Origin: Micromonosporaceae bacterium KJ-029
GTDB taxonomy: Bacteria > Actinomycetota > Actinomycetes > Mycobacteriales > Micromonosporaceae
Length of the DNA: 37,042 nucleotides
Assembly (NCBI GenBank): GCA_005402585.1
Contig: BIFP01000032.1
Coordinates: 1-37,042, forward strand
Reading direction: 5' to 3'
Shown: piece by piece, positions 23,478 to 30,754 of the stretch
Numbering within the stretch: position 1 is the stretch's first letter
Layout of the letters: the number at the start of each line of letters is the position of its first letter
Program-made: the position numbers and the translations under genes
Notes under the pieces: model-generated
Told to the model about the DNA's origin: nothing
Seen by the model: only the letters and a program-made list of their open reading frames with translations
The model's database searches: none

Positions 23478-23783
23478 ATGGCCAAGCATCGTGCGTCCGG
23501 TGACGATCGCCAGAGGCGGGAGGAGGTGACCGGTGTGGCGGCGTACCGACCGACGGGCGACCGGCCCTGGCCGGCTCCCCGCCAGGACCGGTCGGGCAAC
23601 ACCGCCGGCGTGCTGGCCCGACCGAGCGTGGTGGGTGTCGCCCGGGTACCGGCCACCTCGCGGTTGACCCCGCCCGGCCAGGAGATCCGTAACCAGGGAC
23701 CTCGGGCGGTGTCGTCCCACCGTCCCGCCGTGGTGCCGGCGCCCGCCGGTCGGCACCGGCGCGCGGCCGAGCCCGAGTGCTGA
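23478..23783 (+). CDS. hypothetical protein, basic and Pro/Arg-rich
   Basis: This 101-residue protein is hydrophilic, with many Arg, Pro, Ala and Gly residues and no membrane span or recognised domain. Support for coding is a GTGGAGG box 8 nt before the ATG and very high GC at third codon positions. An upstream in-frame ATG at 23406 lacks a ribosome site. It may be disordered or nucleic-acid binding, which is speculation from composition. Confidence 0.5.
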   Translation: MAKHRASGDDRQRREEVTGVAAYRPTGDRPWPAPRQDRSGNTAGVLARPSVVGVARVPATSRLTPPGQEIRNQGPRAVSSHRPAVVPAPAGRHRRAAEPEC

Positions 23784-23864
23784 CCGGGGCCCCTCCCTTC
23801 ATCTGGTGGACGAGGTGTGGGTCCGGCGGTGGTGCTGGTGCCGGCGACGGTAGCGTGATCGGTC

Positions 23865-25070
23865 ATGACGGTCGTGCACCCGATCACCCGGGCCTGGATC
23901 ACCACTGGCGGCACCGGCGCCCAGAACTACGACGAGTTCGCCGACGACGCGGAGATCACCGCGATCATCGAGGCGAATCCGCACAGCGCCCTCGGCATCG
24001 AGATGCCGCACCGGGCTCCGGAGAGCCTTGGCAAGTCCTTCGGTGACTCGCTGCCGGACGCGGTGACCCGGCTCGCCGAGGCCAAGGCAGACGGCAGCTA
24101 CACCCCTGCCGAGCAGGTGGTGGTGCTGTACCGGATCAGCGCGCCCGGCGAGGAGCCGGCGTACGGCCTGTTCGCCATGGTCGACACCGGCCAGATCTCC
24201 ACCCGGGCCGACGAGCCCGGTCTGGTCATCCGCAACGAGGACGTCTTCATCGCCAAGGTGCGCGAGCGGGTCGCCCTGGCCGAGACGCTGGGTCACCTGC
24301 TCTCGCCCGTACTGCTGCTGCAGACCGGGCGGGGCGACGAGCTGCACGCCGCGCTTGCGGCGGCCACCGACGCGGCCGGTGCGCCCGCCGCGACCGACAC
24401 CGACCAGGCCGGGCGTACCCACGCCATCTGGCTGGTCGGGCCGGGCCCGCAGCAGCAGGAGCTGACCGCGCTGGCCGGCGGCGGTGAGCTGGTCGTCGCC
24501 GACGGTAACCACCGCAGCCTGGCCGCCCAGACCGGGGCTCTGCCCCGCTTCCTGGCGGTCGTCACCACGCCCGCCTCGGTTGCCATCCAGCCGTACAACC
24601 GCCTGGTCAGCGAGCTGACCACCACGCCGGACGAGCTGCTCGACCGGCTCCGCGCCGCCGGTGCCCAGATCGCGCCGCTGGACGGCCCGGCCGAGGTCCC
24701 GGCGACCGGCGGCACCGTCGTGCTCCAACTTCCCGGTCAGGCGTACGCGGTGACGCTGCCGCACACCGGCGCGAGCCGGCTGGAGAACCTGGACCACGCG
24801 CTGGTCGAGCGGTTGGTGCTGCGCGACGCCCTCGGGCTGGACCCGGGCGACAAGCGGATCACCTACGTCGGCGGCGACTACCCGGCGAGCTGGCTGACCG
24901 GCGAGGTCGAGGCCGGCCGGGCCGAGCTGGCCGTCCTCGTCGCGCCGGTGACCGTCGACGACTTCGTCGCGGTGAACCTCGCCCGGGAGAAGATGCCGCG
25001 CAAGAGCACCTGGTTCACCCCGAAGGCGCGCGGCGGTCTGGTGGTCGCCGAGTTGCCGGAGCGCGGCTGA
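23865..25070 (+). CDS. DUF1015 family protein
   Basis: This 401-residue protein matches DUF1015, a widespread family of unknown function. Visible family features are PITRAWI at the start, a LYRI strand followed by YGLFAMVD, the signature VVADGNHRSLAA (usually ADGHHR), and the C-terminal MPRKSTWFTPKARGGLV. No transmembrane segments are seen. The ATG at 23865 has no Shine-Dalgarno but has TAGCGT 8 nt upstream, consistent with leaderless transcription. A strong hairpin follows the gene. In other bacteria the family sometimes accompanies serine metabolism genes, but no such neighbours occur here. Confidence 0.85.
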   Translation: MTVVHPITRAWITTGGTGAQNYDEFADDAEITAIIEANPHSALGIEMPHRAPESLGKSFGDSLPDAVTRLAEAKADGSYTPAEQVVVLYRISAPGEEPAYGLFAMVDTGQISTRADEPGLVIRNEDVFIAKVRERVALAETLGHLLSPVLLLQTGRGDELHAALAAATDAAGAPAATDTDQAGRTHAIWLVGPGPQQQELTALAGGGELVVADGNHRSLAAQTGALPRFLAVVTTPASVAIQPYNRLVSELTTTPDELLDRLRAAGAQIAPLDGPAEVPATGGTVVLQLPGQAYAVTLPHTGASRLENLDHALVERLVLRDALGLDPGDKRITYVGGDYPASWLTGEVEAGRAELAVLVAPVTVDDFVAVNLAREKMPRKSTWFTPKARGGLVVAELPERG

Positions 25071-25082
25071 CGTGGCGTCCGT

Positions 25083-25121
25083 CCCGTCCCGCACCGCCCC
25101 CGCGGCCCGGTGCGGGACGGG
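25083..25121 (+). terminator. hairpin between DUF1015 and rpiB
   Basis: A perfect 14-bp stem (25083-25096 with 25108-25121) and an 11-nt loop lie 12 bp after the DUF1015 stop and 18 bp before the rpiB start. It probably ends the DUF1015 message. Confidence 0.7.
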
Positions 25122-25139
25122 CCTGACAGACTGCGCGGT

Positions 25140-25607
25140 ATGCGCGTCTACCTGGGATCCGACCACGCCGGTTTCGAGCTGAAGGTGCACCTGGCCAACC
25201 ACCTCGCCAAGCAGGGGTACGAGGTGGTCGACGTCGGCCCGCACGTCTACGACCCGGACGACGACTACCCGGTCTTCTGCCTGCACGCCGGTACCGGGGT
25301 GGTGGCCGACCCGGGCAGCCTGGGTGTGGTCATCGGTGGCTCGGGCAACGGTGAGCAGATCGCCGCGAACAAGGTGGCCGGTGTACGGGCGGCGCTGGCC
25401 TGGAGCGTCGAGACCGCCCAGCTGGGCCGGCAGCACAACGACGCCAACGTGGTCGCCGTCGGGGCCCGCCAGCACACCCTCGACGATGCCACCGCCATCG
25501 TCGAGGCGTTCCTGACCACGGCGTTCTCGGGCAGTGAGCGGCACGCCCGCCGCATCGCCCAGGTGGCCGAGTACGAGAACACCCACCATCTGCCCGACCT
25601 GCCCTGA
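25140..25607 (+). CDS. rpiB: ribose-5-phosphate isomerase B
   Basis: This 155-residue isomerase interconverts ribose 5-phosphate and ribulose 5-phosphate in the pentose phosphate pathway. RpiB hallmarks are VYLGSDHAGFELK at the N-terminus and GGSGNGEQIAANKVAGVRAA. Ser is at the position where enterobacterial enzymes have the catalytic Cys, as in mycobacterial RpiB, which uses a Glu. The HNDANVVAVGAR block is also present. The ATG at 25140 has no Shine-Dalgarno and lies 7 nt after CAGACT, so it may be leaderless. Related LacA/B or sugar-phosphate isomerases are less likely. Confidence 0.92.
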   Translation: MRVYLGSDHAGFELKVHLANHLAKQGYEVVDVGPHVYDPDDDYPVFCLHAGTGVVADPGSLGVVIGGSGNGEQIAANKVAGVRAALAWSVETAQLGRQHNDANVVAVGARQHTLDDATAIVEAFLTTAFSGSERHARRIAQVAEYENTHHLPDLP

Positions 25608-25640
25608 CGCCCGCCCGGCAGGACGGGACGGTCCTGCATG

Positions 25641-25712
25641 ATCACGCTCGACCCGGATCGAGTGGGCTCGCCGTGAGCCTGAGGCCACTCGATCCCGGAT
25701 CGAGCACGATCC
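25641..25712. repeat. long imperfect inverted repeat with inner hairpin
   Basis: Arms 25641-25666 and 25686-25712 pair over about 26 bp with a few mismatches and one bulge. The loop has its own 5-bp hairpin (GGCTC/GAGCC). It lies between the convergent rpiB and minus-strand gene at 25791 and probably serves as a bidirectional terminator. Confidence 0.6.
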
Positions 25713-25790
25713 TCCCGGACGGTGCGCCCCGGTGCGCGCGAAGTGTGCGCGGTGCTCGCGGGTGTTGCGCCCTACGCGGGGCGCAGCGGG

Positions 25791-26114
25791 TCACCGGCGG
25801 GGCAGTTCGTCGCGGGGGGTCCAGTTCCGGCGCACGATGACGATCCGCGCCGCCGCCTCGTCGAGGTCCTCGTCGGTGGGGCGGGCGGCGTCCCGGGCCC
25901 GCATCGCCGCCGTCACGCTCACCTGTGACGAGCCGGAACCGACCAGCCCGCGCAGCCCCCGCTCGCCATCGTCGGCGGCGCCGGCCCGCCGCCCCCGCGG
26001 CGCCTCACTGCCGTCGTGTACGCCGGCGGTGCTCGCCGCAGCGCCCCCGCCAACCGCCGACTCCTGCCCACCGTGGTGCCGGTGTCGTCGTCGCCGTCGT
26101 TCCGCGTCCGCCAT
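25791..26114 (-). CDS. conserved actinobacterial hypothetical protein
   Basis: This 107-residue protein has a basic, His/Arg-rich low-complexity N-terminus and a conserved C-terminal half, with segments LVGSGSSQVSVTAAMRARDAA, split here for description, and IVIVRRNWTPRDELPRR. Such C-termini recur in actinobacterial hypothetical proteins. No membrane span is seen. The ATG at 26114 lies 6 nt after TACGGT with no Shine-Dalgarno, consistent with a leaderless mRNA. The function is unknown. Confidence 0.7.
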   Translation of the reverse strand: MADAERRRRRHRHHGGQESAVGGGAAASTAGVHDGSEAPRGRRAGAADDGERGLRGLVGSGSSQVSVTAAMRARDAARPTDEDLDEAAARIVIVRRNWTPRDELPRR

Positions 26115-26235
26115 CACCCGACCGTACCGCCCCCTCGCCCGCCCAGTGTGATCGTGCACTTCCCATCGCGACAGAGGGCGCAATCGGGCGGCATTCCAGC
26201 GACCCAAAGTGCAAGATCGGCGGCGGTGGGACCGG

Positions 26236-27468
26236 TCAGAAGATCTCCATGGCGGACGCGGCGCGGTGCCAGGTGAAGGCGGGACCGGCCGCGGCGAGGG
26301 CGCCGGGGCGCAGCTCGCGTACCCGGCCGGCGTCGGCCAGCGCGGTCAGCCCGGTGCCGCCGAGGAACAGCTCGCCCAGGCTGCGGACGTCACAGGCCAG
26401 ATCCGCCGGACCGCTCGCCGGGGTGCAGCTCGCCTCCGCCGGCCCGCCATGGAGCCGCCACCGGCCGGTGTTCTCCTTCAGCAGGTCGTCGGTCACCTCG
26501 ATGGTGACGTCGACATCGGCGGCGTAGCGCCGGGCGGCGAGCGCGGCCGGTACGTCCACCACCCGGACCCACAGCGCATCGACCATCCGGGCGTTGAGCC
26601 GGCGCGGCTCGTTGACCAGCCGCAGCAGTGGCTCGTCGACCGCCGCCCGCGCCCAGGACAGCTGCCGGGTCAGGTCGATCGACAGCAGCATCCGCCAGAT
26701 CGCCCGGTACCCCGCCGCACTCGTCGCCACCACCTCGTCGACGGTGGTCGTGCCCCTCGGGCCGCCACCGTCCCACTCACCCTTGGTGCGGAACAGCCCG
26801 TACCCGTCGATGCCGTCCGGCCCCTCGTGCAGGACCACCCGGCGTTCGGTCGCGCCGCCGCGCTGCGACTCCGGGTCACCCAGCACGTACCGCCACCACC
26901 GCTCGTCGCGGGCGGACCAGCCGGGGCGGTCCGCGCGGGCCCGGTCGTACACCCGGGCGAGGTCGGGCTGGCGGTCGGCCGGACTGCCCAGGCGTAGCCG
27001 GCCCTCGTCGGGCGCCGGGGCCGGCAGCCGCAGTTCGGTGGTCTCGCCGCTGACCAGGACCCGCTGTGCGGCCAGTCCGTAGCCGAACCGGGGGTAGATC
27101 CGGCCCTCACTGGCCCAGAGCACGGCGATCGGCTCCCGGCGGGCATCGTGGATCTGGCGCAGCTGCCGGTGCATCATGGCGGTCAGCAGGCCCCGGCGCC
27201 GGTGGGTGGGCGCGACGCCGACCAGCGTGACGTGGGCGGCCGGCACCGATCCACCGGGCACGCCCAACTCCCGGGTGAACGCCCCGGCGGTCGCCACCAG
27301 CTCCGTTCCGTCGCGTACCAGCAGTGTGCGTTCCGGTTCGAAGATCGCGCGTTCGATCTCGTGGGTCTCGGAGTCGATGCCGTGGTGGAACAGTTGGCCG
27401 AGGAACCGGTTGATCTTGTCCCAGTCCTCGGCGCGGGCGGTTTCGATGGGCAAAGGGGAGGTCGTCAC
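26236..27468 (-). CDS. Eis-like GNAT N-acetyltransferase
   Basis: This 410-residue protein has the Eis layout: an N-terminal GNAT domain with VTLVGVAPTHRRRGLLTAMM as acetyl-CoA-binding motif A, a second GNAT-like domain and a C-terminal sterol-carrier-like domain. The chain ends in Phe, whose carboxylate is catalytic in mycobacterial Eis. The ASEGRIYPRFGYGLA segment is typical. Such enzymes acetylate amines, including aminoglycosides and protein lysines. The substrate here is unknown. The GTG at 27468 lacks a Shine-Dalgarno and has TAGACA 6 nt upstream, so it is probably leaderless. Confidence 0.88.
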   Translation of the reverse strand: MTTSPLPIETARAEDWDKINRFLGQLFHHGIDSETHEIERAIFEPERTLLVRDGTELVATAGAFTRELGVPGGSVPAAHVTLVGVAPTHRRRGLLTAMMHRQLRQIHDARREPIAVLWASEGRIYPRFGYGLAAQRVLVSGETTELRLPAPAPDEGRLRLGSPADRQPDLARVYDRARADRPGWSARDERWWRYVLGDPESQRGGATERRVVLHEGPDGIDGYGLFRTKGEWDGGGPRGTTTVDEVVATSAAGYRAIWRMLLSIDLTRQLSWARAAVDEPLLRLVNEPRRLNARMVDALWVRVVDVPAALAARRYAADVDVTIEVTDDLLKENTGRWRLHGGPAEASCTPASGPADLACDVRSLGELFLGGTGLTALADAGRVRELRPGALAAAGPAFTWHRAASAMEIF

Positions 27469-27579
27469 CGGTTGTGTCTAGCTGATCGATGCGGCTGCGG
27501 CGAGCGATTTGCCGGCTGGCTACCCTCGAAGTCTCCAGCGGCGACCGGTGTCGCCGCCGGCCCAGGGGGAGGGGACGAC

Positions 27580-28119
27580 ATGGCCGACCAGACGCAGCCG
27601 TGGGCGGAGCGGACCGTCGAGGTGCCGCCGCAGCCCGGTTCCGGGGTACCGCCGCAGCGTGACCCGTACCGGCGTGGCGTGGCCTCGGTCGGTTCCCAGG
27701 CGCCCCGTACCGAACCGTTTCCGGTGGTGGAGCACGAGCGGACCGGCACCGGCTGGCCGGGCGCCCCGGCGCCGCGCCGGCCGTTGAGCTGGCACGTCGC
27801 GCAGCTGAAGCGCGGCGGGGAGTCGAGCGCCGCGGGGGCGCTGTTCGCCTTCGTTTGCTGGGGGATCTGGGCGATCTCCGGCGGCGGCAACCTCGCCGGG
27901 CCGTTCCTGATCTTCGTCCTGAGCCTGCTGGTGGCGGCCGGGCTCTTCGCGCTGACCCGACTGCTGGGGCGCGTGGTGCTGGAACGGCAGCTGGGTCGGG
28001 TACGGCGCAGTGCCCGGGGTGCCCACCTGGTCACCACGGTCTTCCTGACCGGCCTGGGCATCGCCTACCTGCAGCAGACCCAGTGGGTTGTGGACGCCTG
28101 GAACTGGCTGACCACCTGA
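27580..28119 (+). CDS. hypothetical membrane protein
   Basis: This 179-residue protein has a Pro/Gly/Arg-rich cytoplasmic N-terminus (1-65) and three predicted transmembrane segments, GALFAFVCWGIWAIS, FLIFVLSLLVAAGLFAL and LVTTVFLTGLGIAYL, with a basic loop between the last two. The ATG at 27580 has a strong GGGGAGGGG box. It is transcribed away from eis and followed by two hairpins. No family is recognised. Confidence 0.75.
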   Translation: MADQTQPWAERTVEVPPQPGSGVPPQRDPYRRGVASVGSQAPRTEPFPVVEHERTGTGWPGAPAPRRPLSWHVAQLKRGGESSAAGALFAFVCWGIWAISGGGNLAGPFLIFVLSLLVAAGLFALTRLLGRVVLERQLGRVRRSARGAHLVTTVFLTGLGIAYLQQTQWVVDAWNWLTT

Positions 28120-28148
28120 GCCGCACGCACCGGAGCCCGCTGCCGGGC

Positions 28149-28202
28149 GGGTCGGCCCGAGGCCGACCCACCCGGCCGGGCCGGTCGCGGCACCGCGACC
28201 GG
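28149..28202 (+). terminator. two tandem hairpins after the membrane protein gene
   Basis: A 9-bp perfect stem with a CGA loop (28149-28169) is followed 11 bp later by a 22-nt palindrome CCGGTCGC...GCGACCGG (28181-28202). Together they form a likely terminator. The rest of 28203-28301 shows nothing. Confidence 0.6.
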
Positions 28203-28301
28203 AAGGTCGTCACTCCACCAGGACGGGGGCCTACATACCCGGCCGCCGCCGGTTCATCCGTGGCCACAACCGAATCGGTGCCGCGCTGGCGTACCCAGTG
28301 G

Positions 28302-28332
28302 TTGACCTCAACGCGACTTCAAGTCCTAGCCT
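28302..28332 (+). promoter_or_regulatory. promoter of a leaderless gene
   Basis: TTGACC at 28302-28307 and TAGCCT at 28327-28332 are separated by 19 bp, and the GTG start at 28340 follows 7 nt later. A transcript would begin at or next to the start codon. Confidence 0.55.
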
Positions 28333-28339
28333 CGCCGCC

Positions 28340-29479
28340 GTGACGATGCTCGACGAGGCGTACCAACGGGTCCGGCACAGCGGCCCGGAACGGGACGGCT
28401 GGCTGTCCAACCACGCGCCGATGGCCGTGGAAGCGCTGGTGCGCCACGGCTACGGGGCGGCCGTGCACGGTTGGCTCGACAGGTACGCCGACCGGCTGGA
28501 GGAACGGCCGCGCGGCATCTCGCCCATCGCCGCCGACGAGTGGCGCGACCCGCTCGGCGACCCGGTACGCACCGGCGACTGGCTCGACCACTTCGACCGC
28601 GAATTGACCGGCGAGCCGTGGCGTGACGTACTCGCCCGTTGGTGGCCGCGTCTGCTGCCGGGAATCGCGGCCGGGGCTACCCACGGCGTGATCCGGGTCG
28701 GCCACGCCGTCCGCGCCCTGCTCGACCAGGAAACCGCCCCGCGCGTCACCGAACTCGGCCAGGGCCTGGCCTACTGGGCGGCCCGCTGGCAGCCCCTCGC
28801 ACCGCCCGGCACCGGGCCGTACCCGGTCACCGACCCGCGCACCGCGCTCGATGTGGTGCCCCGCGTGCCCGACCAGCGCGCCGGCATCCGGCACCGCCTG
28901 GCCCAACTGGCCGACCTGCCGACCTGGGCGGCAGTGGCCGGCGCGGTGCCCGACGCAGCCGGGTCCGGCGCGTTTGACGCCACCCGGACCGGCCATGGCC
29001 GGTCCGGTGCTGGCGGGTTCGGCGCCGGCAGGTCTGATGCTGGCGGGTCCGGCGCCGGCCTCGAAGGTGCCGATGCAGGCCCCGTCCGGGTCCGGCTGGC
29101 CGGCATCGTGGCCGCCGCCGTGAACCGGCACGGCACGCACGGGTACGCCAACCCGGTCATGCTGGTACACGCCGCCACCGCGCCGAACGCGGTACTGCGG
29201 GCCCTGCCGGCCCTACCGCAGGCGCTTTGGACGCCGAGCCTCGCCGCCGCCTGGGCGGCCACGGCGGCGGTCACCGCCGCGTACGCCCCGGCGGTCGGCC
29301 GCTCCGCCCCGCCGTCACGGCCCGACCTCGACCCCGCCGAGGTCATCGGCCGCGCGGTGGACTCCGGCGACGCCCACGCCATCAAGTTCGCCGACGCCGC
29401 CATGGACGCGTACGCCCACGGCGGCGACCCCGCACTACTCGCCGCGTCGCTACGCGCGACGGAAGAGATCACCGCTTGA
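28340..29479 (+). CDS. questin oxidase-like protein
   Basis: This 379-residue protein has the features of the questin oxidase (DUF4243) family, which includes Baeyer-Villiger-type enzymes of fungal polyketide pathways. Visible blocks are LSNHAPMAVEALVRHG near the start, a central ATHGVIRVGHAVRAL, and the late His-containing ANPVMLVHAATAPNAV and AHAIKFADAAMDAY. No polyketide genes are adjacent, so the substrate is unknown. Residues near 210-245 form a Gly/Ala/Ser-rich stretch from a 30-bp-period DNA repeat (29009-29029 and 29039-29059). The start may be the GTG at 28340 or the ATG at 28346. No Shine-Dalgarno is present. Confidence 0.8.
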   Translation: MTMLDEAYQRVRHSGPERDGWLSNHAPMAVEALVRHGYGAAVHGWLDRYADRLEERPRGISPIAADEWRDPLGDPVRTGDWLDHFDRELTGEPWRDVLARWWPRLLPGIAAGATHGVIRVGHAVRALLDQETAPRVTELGQGLAYWAARWQPLAPPGTGPYPVTDPRTALDVVPRVPDQRAGIRHRLAQLADLPTWAAVAGAVPDAAGSGAFDATRTGHGRSGAGGFGAGRSDAGGSGAGLEGADAGPVRVRLAGIVAAAVNRHGTHGYANPVMLVHAATAPNAVLRALPALPQALWTPSLAAAWAATAAVTAAYAPAVGRSAPPSRPDLDPAEVIGRAVDSGDAHAIKFADAAMDAYAHGGDPALLAASLRATEEITA

Positions 29480-29501
29480 GCGGGTTCGGTACGGTCTCGT
29501 C

Positions 29502-29693
29502 GTGGACCCTCGATCTCGGCGTGCCGCCGCCATCCGGGTGCTAGGCACGTCGGCGCTGCTCGCCGGCCTGCTGGTATCTCTGCTCACGTTGTCGAGCTCG
29601 GGGCGCAGCGAGCCGCACGTCCTCGCCGGCCTGCTCGTCCTGGTCGGTGTCGGGTTGCGCATCGAGGCCGCGATCACCGCATCCTCGGCGTAG
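29502..29693 (+). CDS. small two-helix membrane protein
   Basis: This 63-residue protein has two hydrophobic helices (about 15-30 and 40-52) joined by a short polar loop. The GTG start at 29502 lies 6 nt after TACGGT with no Shine-Dalgarno, a leaderless pattern shared with neighbouring genes. It sits 22 bp after the questin-oxidase-like gene. The function is unknown. It could also be a chance frame, but the clear helices and start context favour a gene. Confidence 0.55.
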   Translation: MDPRSRRAAAIRVLGTSALLAGLLVSLLTLSSSGRSEPHVLAGLLVLVGVGLRIEAAITASSA

Positions 29694-29780
29694 CGACCGC
29701 AGCCACGGGGTGCTCGGTGCGAAGGTGGCGCCATCGGTGCTGGTACGTGCCAGGCCGTCCATCAGGTAGCTAGGACAGTG

Positions 29781-30092
29781 ATGATCGAAATCCTCTACTT
29801 CGACGGCTGCCCGAACCACGACGGGCTGGAGGAGCACCTGCGGGCGATGCTGGCGGAGGCCGGCAAGGCGGTGCCGATCACGTCGCGTCGCATCGAGTCG
29901 GCGGAACAAGCCGAGCAAGAGCGCTTTTTGGGCTCACCCACCATCCGGGTCAACGGCGTCGATGTCGATCCGGCCGCCTCCGACCGCGATGCGTACGGCC
30001 TGATGTGCCGCGTCTACGCCACCGACGACGGGCTACGGGGCACGCCACCCGACAGCTGGGTTCTTGACGCGCTGCGCAAGCACGCCGGTTGA
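29781..30092 (+). CDS. thioredoxin-like family protein
   Basis: This 103-residue protein resembles a small thioredoxin-fold family recognised by an N-terminal (I/V)xLLYFDGCPN block and a SPTIRVNGxDVDP block. Here Cys10-Pro-Asn-His replaces the CxxC of true thioredoxins, so it has a single N-terminal cysteine. A second Cys lies in GLMCRVY. The ATG at 29781 has AGGA 5 nt upstream, and a GTG one codon before is possible. Relatives occur near mercury or metal genes, but none are seen here. The redox role is uncertain. Confidence 0.75.
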   Translation: MIEILYFDGCPNHDGLEEHLRAMLAEAGKAVPITSRRIESAEQAEQERFLGSPTIRVNGVDVDPAASDRDAYGLMCRVYATDDGLRGTPPDSWVLDALRKHAG

Positions 30093-30104
30093 GTGGGAGT
30101 GCTG

Positions 30105-30178
30105 TGGAGCGGGCGACGGGAATCGAACCCGCACCGTCAGTTTGGAAGACTGAAGCTCTGCCATTGAGCTACGCCCGC
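30105..30178 (-). tRNA. tRNA-Gly (TCC anticodon)
   Basis: On the minus strand the 7-bp acceptor stem GCGGGCG/CGCCCGC, a D-arm with GCTC...GAGC, anticodon stem TCAGT/ACTGA around loop CTTCCAA, and GGTTCGATTCC T-loop are complete. The anticodon TCC reads glycine GGA/GGG. The discriminator is T and the CCA end is encoded (30105-30107). Confidence 0.95.
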
Positions 30179-30505
30179 GTACGCCCCGACAGCGCGGGGC
30201 GCGCCGACAGCCTACCCAATGCCCGCGCTGCCCGCTCAGCCGTATCCGGCGCCGCGCCGCCCATGATCCCCACGAGTGGTCTCCCGCCGGCGTGACCCGG
30301 CCGCGAAACGGCCCGGCAAGGCCCGCCGCACCACGCAGCCGTCGCCAAGCCCTCGCCGCGCCACCCCGAGCCGCCGCCGGCGGCACACCCGCCCTGCCCG
30401 GCCCGGTGCGCCTGCCCGGCCGGTGGCAGCGTGCCTGACTGTCTGGTTTCTCCCCCTTCGGCGCGTTGGGTGCCGCCCCGGCATATCGTTGTCGGCTCGA
30501 CGGCA

Positions 30506-30511
30506 TAGACT
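30506..30511 (+). promoter_or_regulatory. -10 box for tRNA-Pro
   Basis: TAGACT, near the actinobacterial -10 consensus, ends 11 bp before the tRNA. No clear -35 at standard spacing. The remaining 30179-30505 between the two tRNAs is GC-rich with no gene seen. Confidence 0.45.
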
Positions 30512-30522
30512 GCTCGTCGCCA

Positions 30523-30596
30523 CGGGGTGTGGCGCAGCTTGGTAGCGCACTCGCTTTGGGAGCGAGGGGCCGTGGGTTCAAATCCCGCCACCCCGA
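30523..30596 (+). tRNA. tRNA-Pro (TGG anticodon)
   Basis: The acceptor stem CGGGGTG pairs with CACCCCG, the D-arm is GCGC...GCGC with loop AGCTTGGTA, the anticodon stem CTCGC/GCGAG carries loop TTTGGGA with anticodon TGG, and the T-arm GTGGG-TTCAAAT-CCCGC is intact. Discriminator A at 30596. The CCA end is not encoded. Confidence 0.95.
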
Positions 30597-30694
30597 CTGC
30601 CGCAACGCAGAATGGCGGCACCCGGGACGGCCGGCACGCGGGACAGGCCCGCCGCGGGCCCCCGGGCGCTGCTGGCCGGCCGTGCCGGCTCGCC

Positions 30695-30700
30695 TACACT
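30695..30700 (+). promoter_or_regulatory. -10 box upstream of trigger factor
   Basis: TACACT lies 54 bp before the tig start, leaving a leader with an AAGGAG ribosome site. No convincing -35 was found at the expected distance. Confidence 0.4.
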
Positions 30701-30754
30701 CGATGGGCCGTTAGAGCGCCCAGACTCAACCGAGATCCGTCAAGGAGTACGCCT

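Noticed and set aside
23800..25688. 629-codon minus-strand frame opposite DUF1015 and rpiB
   Set aside because: Both plus-strand genes have clear family motifs. The minus frame is a Gly/Arg/Gln-rich shadow.
29009..29059. Short repeats considered as a CRISPR array
   Set aside because: Only two units with period 30, inside a coding frame and without spacers of distinct sequence. No cas genes in the window.
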